DNA of 64,000 nt, taken from the NCBI GenBank assembly GCA_009617715.1, contig VTFK01000052.1:434001-498000 (forward strand). Direction: 5' to 3'. The stretch is from Plectrocnemia conspersa. Lineage: Eukaryota; Arthropoda; Insecta; Trichoptera; Polycentropodidae. Below the pieces are notes generated by a model. That model had not been told where the DNA came from. It searched no databases and saw nothing but the letters and a program-made list of their open reading frames with translations. Of this stretch, positions 25,564 through 36,357 are shown piece by piece. Each line of letters starts with the position of its first letter. Within the stretch, counting starts at the first letter, position 1. A program made the translations under genes and the position numbers.

Positions 25564-26505
25564 TTGTATTATTAAATATATTTTTATACCACCATGAGAT
25601 CGGCAAAGATACGTGACAGTTTCAAACTTTTCTCAGTAGAAAATAGTATTGTTATTTATTTATTACATTAAAATAATAATTTAAATGTGCTCTAATATTT
25701 ATTCCTAAAAATGTCAAAAAATCAACTGAGAGAAAATAAAATGAAAAGGAACTCTTACTGATGATAATTAAGATCAAATCGGTCTACCTCGTAAACATTC
25801 TCTAATCTCGAACATAAAGGTTAATTTTATATACATCAATAAAATATATCTTATTTTAAATCTAAGAACCAGTTTAAAAGCATATTTTTTGTAATTTGCT
25901 AATTATATTTTCATAGTTCTCAAACTTTTTTTTTATATTACAATTCAATTTATTTTTAAACGTTATTATACTATTTTTTTATATGACGATAAATTAAAAA
26001 TTAATTGCATTTTTAATAGTATGACAATTAATTTCATAATTACGATAATTGTAACTGGCGTGACGAGAAATCCCGTCAATGTGAGAAAAAAAGTCCCAAC
26101 AGACTAATAATTGTAATAATCATCAAGTAAATTCCCCAGTTAAATTCCTCTAGCTAATTTTGATTTTATACCCTTAAGATTAAAAAAAAAGTCTAACGTC
26201 TCTGAAACAAAAAGTCTGATCAATGAAGAAAATTCGTGGTTAAACTACTCTTCGCTATTCTTTAATATAAATATTATTAGACTATATTAGCGTAACAGTG
26301 GTTCAAAAATCAGACAAATTTGGCAACTATGTTAGAATGACAGTAACCTGATGCCTTAAAACACATATTCACGCAGCGATATTTGGTCATCGACTCTATC
26401 CATTGTGTTTGTTATATTTTTAGTGCCATTTTTTAGTAAGGTCTACGTTCCACGCCGACGAAAAAATCGTCGTATTTTATAAAATCCAAGAGGCACAAAT
26501 AAATC

Positions 26506-26539
26506 CGACAAAATAAGTCCTTCGTGACTTATTTTGTCG
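26506..26539. repeat. Perfect hairpin, 14-bp arms
   Basis: The arms cgacaaaataagtc and gacttattttgtcg are exact complements around the 6-base loop cttcgt. A second, smaller stem (cgacga/tcgtcg) lies about 35 bases upstream. Confidence 0.55.
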
Positions 26540-28081
26540 CAACGATTACGGGTGATTTAGTCCAGACAATAATTGCGCAATTATTACGCTCATTGACGTA
26601 AATTTACTTAAACATTTTTTTTAAATATGTAATATCCAAAAGCATTTTTTTTTATTAGCGTTTTTTGACGTGTAGTATATTTTGGAATATGATTATTTCA
26701 TTACAGCTTATTTAAAGGTAAAGGTAAGTGATTTTAATTGCCAAACTTATAAATCACTCTGTGTATATACAAAAATATAGTATTACAGACTTTCATGTAA
26801 CGTGAAAACAACATATTAATATTATTTTCGAATACTGAAACACACTTTTGTCGGAACGTATATCTTTCCATTTTATCTGCAGTGTTCCGCAGTATTCGTA
26901 CGGTTATTATTTGTTTTATATTATATGTTTATAAATTAACAAAATTTTAATAATATTTAGCCTTTTCCGAGTAAAACTTTAGACCAAAAAATAAACACAC
27001 GAAATACTTTATTTACAGTCTTCTTTTTAATACCAACTTTGGCAAGTGCTTCCCGTCCGAATTTTTCCTATTGACCCACTTTTACTACGGAGGTTTTTCT
27101 TCTTGTATTTTTGAGATTAGGACCATGAATGTCTATCTGTACATTTCATAAATTGTCCGTTGCGGGTCAATCGTTGCGAAAATATGACCGAATTTCTCAT
27201 TTTCGCTTATTATCTCCGGGTGCTGTGATGATAATGTTACATAAATGTATGAGAAAATGCCAACACTCACATACATAATGCATTCGAAATAATACCCAAA
27301 TATATACTTCTTATATATGTTACGTATTATTTGGAATCAAGCCTCGTTGGATAAATAGTAAAATTATTTGTTTTTACATATTTATTTTCAATTAATTACA
27401 ACATTTTTTTGCAGTAAAAAATGCATAAATTAATTTTTATTTTTAGGAATAATAACAAACATTCATTAGTGTATGATAAAGATTTGTTATGTATTCTAAA
27501 TTTTTTTTTTAATTTAGATTTTATAATAATACTGTAGTTGATTCCAAAATTACAGCTGAATCATTTTATGGTTGGTAATTTTTTTTAACTATTTATAAAA
27601 CTGAAATACTATATCTAATAAGTTAAAAAACGGTAATGTAAATTAATTTGTCTTCTATATACAATATTTTTCCAAAGATGTATTAAAGAGAATAACTTTT
27701 TTTATTATGAAATATTTTTTATATAAAAACTCACGCAAACCTACAAGTAATTGAGCACATTCTAGTCGTGTGTGTCTTATAGAAAAATGCAATTAACATT
27801 TATATTTCTAGTGTATATTATAAAAAAATTCCGACTAAATTACTTATCTTGTTCTTGTCCTAAAATCACGACCCAATATAATACGTATTTAGGTAATTAA
27901 AAATATAATTTCCTTTTAATGATCGTCACTTCAGTTTTTAATCTATTGCATAATATTTTAGATGCTTTAATTCAAAATATGTCGACAGTCCTATTTTCGT
28001 ATCTATAAATAACTTTATTTACAGTAAATCTTTGTTACTTAACCTTTGAATAATCACTCTCTTCTACCACAATGCTATCCT

Positions 28082-28800
28082 ACACAGGATTTTATCCCAC
28101 GAAGTTATGATATTTTAAGTTCTTAAATTTGCCGCTGTTTTGAAAAAAATATATATTATTTTTATTCCAAATATTAAGAGGGTGCATAAGAATTGTATAC
28201 GATAGCAAAAATTCAATTCTCAGTCATTAAAACAAAGGAATTAAGAGCGTTAAAAGGCTCATATGGAGGTCCGATCGATCTTATACATCGCTTGTTTTGA
28301 AACAAAAATACTTTTATTTTTTAATATTTTATTTCGATGAAGGCTTAGCTTTTAAACGTTTTATATATAGCGGTCTTTTATGTAGGATTTTTACCTACGG
28401 AGTTATGAGTGTTTAAGTTTTTAAATTTGCCGCTATTTTACAAAAATATGCAATAATGAATTTTGCTAGCGAATATATACAGGATGCTTAAGAATTCTAC
28501 ATTGTCACAAAAATTCAATTCTCAGTCAGTAAAACAAAGCATATATTGACCTACACTATATTGCAAGTCTTATAAACGTTTGTATGGTGGGCCGATTGAA
28601 CCATAATACTAACCTTGTTTCGGAGCAAAAAACTTTTTTTTAAATATATTATTTTTTAGACAAAATCATGAAGATTATCAGGAGCTCTATTCTGTATAAA
28701 AAATTCAAGTCTTAATATTTAAAACGAACGAAATAACAGCGTTAACTATATGCCAAGTCGCATAAAAGTTCGTATGGGGTTCAAATGCTCAAGAAAAGAT
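28082..28800. repeat. Diverged tandem repeat, unit about 300 bp
   Basis: A unit beginning with a caggattttatcc/taggatttttacc phrase and an acg(a/g)agttatgag phrase occurs at about 28085 and again at about 28383. In both units the next blocks are ttaaatttgccgct, then a ggtgcataagaattgtat or ggatgcttaagaattctac phrase, then aaaattcaattctcagtca and aaaacaaag, then a short aagtttcgtatg-like block and a cttgtttcg/cttgttttgaaacaaaa phrase. A third, partial unit follows at about 28640-28790 (ttcaagtctta, then aaaacgaacgaaataacagcgtt). Divergence between units is large, indicating an old array. It may derive from a satellite or from internal repeats of a transposon. Confidence 0.7.
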
Positions 28801-28879
28801 GACTCAGCCTTATGATATAGAAGCTCTTGTAATATGCGGATAATACGCATTGTTTCCAAGCCTTCCAAATCTTGTTAAT

Positions 28880-29110
28880 GTGTCTATGCATCGTTAAATC
28901 GGACCGGTTTATTTTCTATGCCAGCTGATGGATGGTTTGAGTAGAATTTTTTCCATTTCTGCAATCATAGACTATCTATAGTCTCTCACATTCAGGACTA
29001 TTATAATCTAAATTTGTTAATATCTGTGACATTTACGGAATCTAATGAATCACATACCACTTTCCAAATGTTCTTAGTAGCCATAGATGCCGCTTTTTAA
29101 AATTGATATA
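28880..29110. repeat. Dispersed repeat, copy 2 (pair at 25.0 kb)
   Basis: It shares gatggatggtttgagtag, ccatttctgcaatca, a tctctcacattcaggactatt phrase and ttagtagccatagatgcc with 24990-25220. It begins immediately after the ~300-bp tandem array. The mariner catalytic motifs present beside copy 1 are not seen beside copy 2. Confidence 0.55.
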
Positions 29111-29119
29111 ACATACAAT

Positions 29120-30215
29120 GATAAAAATTACACTATCGTAAATTTTATAGCTTATTTTTGTAAATTGGCATTAGAATTTAATTTAATAAAAAGATTACCT
29201 AATATATAGATTTAAATTTAAAATATAAAATTTAAATTATCTCTACATAAATGTAAGCAAAAAAATGTTTCGTTGTATATTGTCTATTAGCTAATTGTAA
29301 AATATAACAACAACAAACATACATAAGTATAACTTTGTATGTGTATTAACTTATTATATTTTACTGCTAGTTGAAACATTATTTCACAAGGATTACACAT
29401 TATAATTTGTATATGTCACAACGTGTGATTTTTGGAATTAAATGTTAATTATTTTAAAGCTTAAAATGTAAAGAAATATATAAATTTTTTTTTTTCCTTA
29501 AGAAGCTGATGCTCTGTTCTTGTAAAACCTTTAAACATTTTTTTACATATAATACCAAGTGACAGGTAACGGCACTCTAAGAATATAAGATATAATAAAT
29601 TCGAAAAAAACCTAGACATATATAATTTTTACAGCTCGATTATCTTTAAGTCAAATTGATACTGAAAGCGAATAAGCGTATAAATCGACCGCCTGGAAAC
29701 AAATAGCATATTTGTGTAATGCTAAGCCCTTTTCAGTCCTTTTCATTTTTGTTAATATCGCAAAGAATATAAAAAGGATCTGTTGCAACCGACGAGCATG
29801 TGCAGCCATTTCATCCGTTTCATTTCATTGTCTTCGTTTTTTCTCTTTTAATTACTTCTTTTTGGCACGTAAAGCTGCTCTTTTGTGTAGAAAGAGTTAC
29901 CTAAGCCCCACCCCCTACTCAAACCATCGGAAATCTCAACCCTTTGAGGATGCTAACGGAATTCCTATAGCCATTCTCTGAATGCGGTAACCGTATGCCG
30001 CAATTAAGTTTCGATTGTTGAAGCATTAGCCTGTTTCATATGCAATTAAAATAAACGGTATAATTTTTTTAACTGCAACTTTAATAATTTAATATATTCT
30101 ATTAACAAAAATACTCTCTTGGTAACGTTTACATGAATGAATCCTTTGTTTATAAAAATCTGAATTTCATAAAGTTGTCAAAGGCTTTTATTATATTACT
30201 CTTTTGAATAAATAA
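29120..30215. other. Non-coding stretch with one GC-richer patch
   Basis: The block at 29690-29990 has higher G+C and an 89-codon + frame with several Cys and Ser residues but no recognised motif. It also lacks splice signals I would defend. The rest is AT-rich. Confidence 0.4.
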
Positions 30216-30470
30216 TTATAAATATATATAAGGGGAAAGGTCAGGAAAATATGGAAAATGAGGCAAAATTTTCAATCCTAATTTGTTTAATTTTGCAACA
30301 GTAATTAGTGATGTACGAGTTCTCGCATTATTATGGAACAATATCGCTTTAAGTCTGTTTACCAGGATCGGATGTTTTATGTTTAATTTTCTATGCACGG
30401 TTTGAATTTTCTTGTTTTAAGTCTTACCTGGCTTAAGAAATGATCTATAAATAATTCCCTCAAAATACCA
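30216..30470 (-). pseudogene. mariner-like transposase C-terminal remnant
   Basis: The minus strand reads H-R-K-L, then I-L-F-H-N-N-A-R-T-R-T-S, then K-L-N-K-L-G-L-K-I-L-P-H, then F-P-Y-F-P-D-L-S-P. This is the mariner block I-L-x-H-D-N-A-R-P-H...L-G-x-x-x-L-x-H-P-P-Y-S-P-D-L-x-P. The second catalytic Asp (H-D-N) has become Asn (H-N-N) and the proline of A-R-P is Thr, so activity is lost even within the open segment. The spelling differs from the copies at 24.6 and 63.8 kb, which suggests another subfamily. Flanking sequence up to about 30700 may belong to it but is not recognised. Confidence 0.75.
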
Positions 30471-30479
30471 TGGATTTAT

Positions 30480-31135
30480 TGTATATATTTTGGGTATCGC
30501 ATAATATCCGCTTCTTATTACAAATAACTTTTTTTTTAATAATGGTTCCTCGTTGGTTTTGAGCAATAATAAAAAACAGACTTGTAAACTAGCCGCAGTA
30601 GTGTATTCGCTAAGCTTATTTTAAATGTTAATATCGTCAATAGAAAATTTCTCAATGCAACGTAACACACTTCTTGGACTAATAGTACCTTTGCCAAATA
30701 TAAAAGTAATAATAGTCTTGTGCTTTAGTTTAAATTCGTACAAAACAGATACGCAAATATTTTGTCGACACTAAAAAAATCATATGTTTAAAAAAATATA
30801 TTTTAAATTATCACTTATTTAATTTAAGAATATTTTTATGAGACCCTTAAATAATATATGTTAGAACTGCCCGCGTATTAATATTGTTACAAATTAATAT
30901 TAGGATAGCAAAATTTTCTATAGCATTATTTGTTAATAAAATTAATAAAATAAAAAGGAAAAATATAAGATAAAATATCGTTTCAGAAAAAAAAACTGAC
31001 GACTGTTTTTTGTTGGAAAAATAAAGCATTTTTTGCAATGCAAGAAAACCTAATTTCAGAATGTGTTGTATACAAAAAATTAAAGTTCTGAAAAAACAAC
31101 TCAACATCAACTATTTCGAAAAATGACTTCTTATT
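30480..31135. other. AT-rich stretch
   Basis: No feature is defensible. The left part may be the upstream half of the mariner-like remnant, judging from orientation alone. Confidence 0.4.
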
Positions 31136-31139
31136 CATA

Positions 31140-31815
31140 AAAGCAATTTTCATTATGGATAATATACCTATTTTTCTACTATTTTTTTTTCTAGGTTATT
31201 ACAATGTTCCTTAAAATTTTATTTTGTATCTACAATTATTCCTAAATATTTTAAAATATCAACTATTTTTTTAAAAGAGCCATCTATTTTTATATTATAA
31301 TCTAACATATTTTTACAAGTAATAAACTTACATTTAGTACATTATTTTTAACCATATTTATATTATACTTAATTTACTATTTAAATTATCCACAACTTAT
31401 TGAATATTATTATTAACGTGTCGTCCGAAAACATATGTATATATAAAATAACTACCAATGGTCCCAATTTAGTCCCTGTAGTACACCGTGAGATATTAAT
31501 TTCTCTTTAGAATATGCATTATTTATTATATCACTTTTTTTTAATATTTAATAAACCATCTTAAAACTATTTCACTTATACATATATTCTCTAATTTCTT
31601 TGACATTATTATTCTGTCTATTGTTTCGAAAGCTCTTTTGAAATCCAAGCAAAGTGCTCAAATGATTTTTTGGCCAAAAACCATTCATTTATCACTACTT
31701 GTAATGCAGTCTCAATGGAATGTTTTTCACTGAATCCCAATTGTTGTTCACATAGGATTTTTACTACATCTTCTTTCCCTTTTTCTATACAAGACAACAT
31801 GTTAATTGCTCTCAT
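31140..31815 (-). pseudogene. Family A non-LTR retrotransposon, RT domain copy
   Basis: Reading the minus strand from 31815, the segment L-G-F-S-E-K-H-S-I-E-T-A-L-Q leads into a decayed F-K-R-A-F-x-x-I-D-R palm motif near 31625. Next come a G-V-L-Q-G-L-N-W-D block near 31480 (for G-V-P-Q-G-x-x-L-G-P) and a block equivalent to L-K-Y-L-G-I-I-V-D-T-K near 31240-31200. The order matches the copy at 59.8-60.5 kb. This copy uniquely preserves sequence upstream of the palm, so together the copies cover more of the family. Multiple frameshifts and loss of the F-A-D-D box make it inactive. Confidence 0.75.
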
Positions 31816-31819
31816 TTAA

Positions 31820-33220
31820 CATGCTGCAGTGATATCGAAAAAACATGTTAGTGTTCACATTAATATTATAATGTGTTATTTATTTTTAATAAAGGTTACA
31901 TTGTAGTAAAAAAATAATAATAAATAAATGTGGCCCTTTGATCATTTTTCGTTTATCAATGCGGTCCAAAAGATTGGACACCCTTTGTTAGAATATCGCA
32001 TTGTTTTAAAAATACATTGTGCCAATATGATGCCTGTCGATAGCTTGCGAAGTGTTAGTTTTTTTCTCGTACTTTTAGGTGATAACAGCGTAAATTTTTA
32101 CGTAGCTCGCAAAAAATATATAGTATAAATACTTATATACTATAGTTTTTAGTTTAACGTCACGTTGCACGTCATATTACACTTAGCGTTGTTTTCTCCG
32201 TTAAGTTGCGATCGTCGACCTTTGCGGATTTTAAAGTTTTTATATCAATTCAATTTAAAATGCTATATATAATAAATCACAATAACTTTAAAATGTATAT
32301 TATATAATAAATAAGCTCTTAAGTAAACACTTTTCTAAATTGTAATCCACGGTTGAAATTCGCAACCCCAGCTTTCTTTCAAACTAAGCCAAATAGACCG
32401 TTTGATAAAAAAAAGTAGAAAGATTACGCCTTTGCCGTTTGATCATTTTCGAATAATAGAAGGTTTGTCCTGAAAACGGATGAGAAAACAGATAACTATG
32501 TATATAAATAAATCCCATACGAAACCGCTGGAATCTTTTTTTTTTCAATGAGAATATCTAGCTATATTTTCATTCTGTGTTACAACTATGAAAAACACGT
32601 AACTTGGATTTTAATTAAAACCTTATGAACATGCTGTTTTTGACAGCTGCTAGCTGAGAATGCAACCTCATTTTATCTTTATTATTGCGTTAAAGGCGAG
32701 AGTGTGATATCCAACTTATTAGATTATATTAAAATGAGAAAACATAACATAGAGCTTTGAGATTATGGATAAAATTTCTATTGAAAAATTAAACTACTTT
32801 GCTAATGAGATCGACTGACATAACGTAAATAATTATCAGTAGCTTGTATCACTAAAATTTTTATGCCAATAATTTTAAAATTATTTATTTTTTACTTTAA
32901 AACTTACACGTTAAAATGTGCTTTACATTTTCATAAAAAAATTGTATAATAAATTATGGCAAATAACACATTTTTTAATCATTCAAAGCTGCATTGCAGG
33001 TTTTGAATCTTAATTACATGGTAATAAAACCGACATTAACATTTATTCAAGTTTTTTACAAAAGCATTTTTTTATAATCAATGTTTTTATGACTAAATTT
33101 TATAGTAGCTTTTTATATTTTTCTGATATTACTATTGCGACACTAAAATTTTTATGTAGGAAAAATATTCTTGAAACTAAAGGATAAATCTCCGTAGCAT
33201 TTGTCTTTAATAATTAATCA
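31820..33220. other. Non-coding stretch, unassigned
   Basis: A 66-codon + frame at 31928-32128 and a cg-richer patch at 32155-32250 are visible, without recognised motifs. The upstream part of the family A element would be expected just right of 31815, but I could not recognise an endonuclease domain. Confidence 0.4.
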
Positions 33221-33224
33221 GAAG

Positions 33225-33705
33225 TTCCTTAGCGAACTGTTTGGGGTGAACATGAAGCATCAATTGGCTAGTGCTGTTTTTATATAAAAAAATAACTATA
33301 TAGTCTTTCGTTTTGATTGTAAAGGAACATTTGATTAAAATCGTTGTAGTATCTCTAAGTTGCAGTTTTTGGATGTAATCCACAATTGAATCTCGTATGT
33401 ACAGATTGGTTTTAATATTATTTTGTAAATTAGGGATTTTTTCAGTAGCCTTTTATTAATTGAGTCATAAACATGAGCTTTTTTAGAATAATATTCAGTA
33501 CTTCTGGCACACTGAATTATTTAATATGGACATCAATTTTATACGGCGTTTTCAGAAAGACATAGATTTATTCTTCTCCATTAACTGAAGCATCGGTATG
33601 AAAAGGATTTATAACTTGAACTAGATGTTTTGCGAAAACATCTACTTTTTCTTTATTGCTTAGAGCACATTTTCCATTTTAATTATTTTTCATCAATGAT
33701 TAATT
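33225..33705 (-). pseudogene. Jockey-like retrotransposon with RT core deleted
   Basis: On the minus strand, about 33665-33570 reads K-V-D-V-F-A-K-H-L-V-Q-V and a T-D-A-S-V-N-G-E-E block. This is the linker before the RT of Jockey-type elements (K-A-x-x-F-A-x-x-L-x-x-V-F). Immediately downstream, about 33480-33340, comes K-R-L-L-K-K-S-L-I-Y-K, then I-L-K-P-I-C-T-Y-E-I-Q-L-W and N-L-E-I-L-Q-R-F. This is the segment after the RT core (Y-K-x-x-L-K-P-I-W-T-Y-G-I-Q-L-W...I-E-I-L-Q-R-F). The whole palm with A-F-D, V-P-Q-G and Y-A-D-D is absent between them, so a large internal deletion has occurred besides frame changes. Confidence 0.75.
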
Positions 33706-33709
33706 GGAT

Positions 33710-34570
33710 GTTTTAATAGTTTTTTGTATTTATACAAATTCTTATTAACAAAAAAACGTGCTAAAAGTATTATATATAAAAGAGTTATACAACTTGATTA
33801 ATATTTTTAATAAATCAAATCACATTTTATTTTTGTAGCTATTTTAAAAAAAATGCTTTTTATTCTTGAAAAATCATATTAATATATCCTAAGCTAATTT
33901 TTCAATGAATTATATTTATTTAATGTGTCATAATTATCAATTATATTAAAAACAGCGTAGAATTACCTTGTTGACTTTTTACCCATTTGCAAAAAAACAG
34001 AAGCACCCACAATATCCCCTTAAATAGTAGCCTTCCTTGAATATATCTTTTTCTAAGTAAACATTATTTAAAAATCTGTAAGTGACTCTATCTAATATGT
34101 TTAGTGAAAAGCTCAGTTAGAAATTTTAGAAATCATTATTTTGGTGTATATTATTTATTAAGTATTTATTTTAAATATTAAAGAATTAAACTATAATTAT
34201 GGTTTAATATTAAATTCATATTAAGATCCTTGAACATCTCTCTACGATTGATTTAAATACATTGATAGTACACTTATCCCTCAAATTACTTGACCTACAC
34301 CTGAAACCTTTTCCACTGCCCATACAGTGTGTCTTTAATTATTTTTGGAGCACAACTTGTCGCTGAAGATTTTTCTAGAAACGGTAAAATCTACACGTAA
34401 ATACTATTCAATCGTATTACAATTTTGTTTTATGCCTCGATTACGAAACAATTCTTGAAACGTATTGGATTAGCATTGTTGATTATTAGTTATCGCCACA
34501 TATTTTAATATTCGATTATAAAATATTGTGTTAATGGCATCCATTATTTTATTCAATCTTAAAGTGTACC
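33710..34570. other. Unassigned stretch
   Basis: The left part (33960-34080) may be further upstream sequence of the Jockey remnant by position, but no endonuclease motif could be read. The patch at 34240-34450 is less AT-rich and unexplained. Confidence 0.35.
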
Positions 34571-34573
34571 AAA

Positions 34574-34753
34574 TTAAATCACTTCTCTTGAACTTGCTTT
34601 AGCAAATGTATTCATTGTACAAATAGCAGACACACAACTTGGAACTAATTGCATTCCGCGTCTAGTTACACTTGCCGGAAAATTGTTTTGTGCTCTAGAA
34701 TCGTGATGAGATTCAATCCATTCAGAACAAATATTGCTTTGCTTTTTTGACAT
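34574..34753 (-). CDS. Small unrecognised open frame, 59 aa
   Basis: A 59-codon frame runs from ATG at 34753 to TAA at 34574-34576 in a patch of near-average composition, unlike the AT-driven chance frames around it. The peptide starts M-S-K-K-Q-S-N-I-C and contains E-S-H-H-D-S-R and four Cys residues. It has no signal peptide or membrane segment. The reading frame uses mixed codons and has no low-complexity bias. It matches no family I know, and it could be an exon, a transposon scrap or chance. Confidence 0.25.
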   Translation of the reverse strand: MSKKQSNICSEWIESHHDSRAQNNFPASVTRRGMQLVPSCVSAICTMNTFAKASSREVI

Positions 34754-34759
34754 CGATTA

Positions 34760-35980
34760 AATAAGGAGTCGGTAACGTGTGCCAATTTAAAACCTAAGGA
34801 TTCATAGGCAGGTCACATAACATATTTTTTTAATAGGTACTGATACATATTTACATGCATTTATAATTTTTTAATATAAAATAATACAACATTATTATTT
34901 TCACATATTTTTTTTCAAAATTCATTAAGCAGTACAATTAAATACAATCAATGATAAATTTTGTGCTTTTGCAATTATTTCAGCAATTTATTAATATCAA
35001 TAATAAAATAAATGGTGCTAACTTTAAGCGTTGAGAATAAATATTTATCTAAAATTCTCGTTCCATATTTATTTTTAATGTACTGGAAAATTAATAAACA
35101 ATTCAGCAGGAAATAAATATAATGATAATTGTAATATTTCTGGGATTGAGATGTGATTTATTTATATAATTTTATGTAAATATTATAGAATTAAAAATAC
35201 GTGAGTATTGCATATTGGCTTAACACATGCGATTTTTTTTTTAAATAATTGATTTGCATTTTAAAATAAATTATGTTATATATATCAATAGACATCAGCC
35301 ATAAATTAAAATATAAAACCATTCACAATAATCCGCTTTAAAAGCAAAACGAACTAAAAGTTAAAGATTTAGAAATATTTTAATAATATTATTAAATTAG
35401 GGATATAAGTTTAGTATTATATATAAACTTTTCAAAGGCTCAAAGGTGAATTTATAATTTTCTACAACATACAAGCGTTTATAATTTATAATAATCTTAA
35501 GATTTTTTATATAAGCACGCTTAGATCAAATCTTAGTTTTAATTGCCAGGTGTTGAACTTAACTATATTTGATATAGTCTCTTCATAGTTTTCGTTCATC
35601 AGAATTAATTCTTACCTATCTATGTAGTGTGTTTTCATGTAAGATAACAAAATCCAAACATAAAACTTTGCTCAAAGTTTTGTTCAAGTCAGACAATAAA
35701 GCACCATGGGGTGTGTTAATATTTCAAGTTGTGAGAATTATGTTAGCAAAAATTAAAATTAATTTTGCAGAAACGAGTTTATAGTTTTAAATAAACATTA
35801 AATAAGTTATTTATTATATTTGATTCATTTATTTCACGGTGATATTATATTATTATAAAGCAAAATTAAAATTATTTTGTTTTTCAAATAAAAATCACTT
35901 CACTTGTTTTTTATTGTCGTGTTGTTTGTAGTATATTTACGTGTTTAGTATTTTGAATCGCGGATTCTTTATCTCGAACG
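34760..35980. other. AT-rich stretch without recognised features
   Basis: No coding or repeat signal is recognised apart from homopolymers and short AT inverted repeats. It lies upstream of the (TA)n tract and the candidate first exon. Confidence 0.55.
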
Positions 35981-36018
35981 CTTTTTAGTAGCTCGCGAAA
36001 AAACCGGCGATCCGAGCC

Positions 36019-36042
36019 TATATATATATATATATATATATA
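36019..36042. repeat. (TA)12 microsatellite
   Basis: Twelve perfect TA units are followed by tacgcg. It lies about 205 bases upstream of the candidate first coding exon. Such tracts are common, and no regulatory role can be inferred. Confidence 0.9.
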
Positions 36043-36247
36043 CGCGTTTTCAGATTTCACCGTTAACCACCGCCAAATATGACCTGTGTGCTTGTTAAAA
36101 GAGTATCTGCCGCGTTCAGAGTGTGCGCCGCAATGCTCCGGATCATGGAGTCATGACTACGATGTGTAGGTTCGCGTGGGACAATAGTGAATGTGTTGGC
36201 ACACCCGTGTGATGTAGGCGACCGAGGGGCGGTCTGAGACTGTCCAA
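36043..36247 (+). promoter_or_regulatory. Candidate 5' UTR/promoter region of the 36.2-kb exon
   Basis: Composition becomes GC-rich (gccgcgttcagagtgtgcgccgc and following) directly before the candidate start codon, as is common for first exons in AT-rich insect genomes. An in-frame TAG at 36215-36217 separates this region from the reading frame. No TATA box at a standard distance is recognised, and a transcription start cannot be placed. Confidence 0.35.
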
Positions 36248-36357
36248 ATGGCGGCGGTGGCGGGGCTGTACGGCCTTAGCGACGACACACGAACCGGCCG
36301 CCACCGCTCCAACAAGCAGCCCGCCTCCTGTGACTCCAGAGACGACCGTGGCGACCA
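36248..36357 (+). CDS. Candidate first coding exon, unknown protein
   Basis: The frame starts with ATG at 36248 in favourable context (ccaaATGg) and has an in-frame stop upstream at 36215, so this ATG is the first. It runs 36 codons plus two bases to a consensus donor, CA|GTGAGT, at 36358. The peptide begins M-A-A-V-A-G-L-Y-G-L, then a polar Asp/Arg-rich stretch with T-G-R-H-R-S-N-K-Q. Codon use is GC-rich (GCG, GGC, CGC), quite unlike the surrounding DNA, and there is no repeat similarity within the window. All this suggests a real host exon whose later exons lie downstream beyond a long intron. An alanine/glycine start and charged tail would suit an intrinsically disordered N-terminus of a nuclear or RNA-binding protein, but that is conjecture. 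The antisense strand is also open here, as expected from GC content. Confidence 0.5.

Larger units (their letters stand above)
25230..28080. other. AT-rich non-coding stretch with hairpins
   Basis: No gene is recognised. Hairpins occur at 25508-25563 and 26506-26539, and a small one (cgacga/tcgtcg) at 26456-26472. A GC-richer patch at 27040-27240 is unassigned. Confidence 0.5.
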
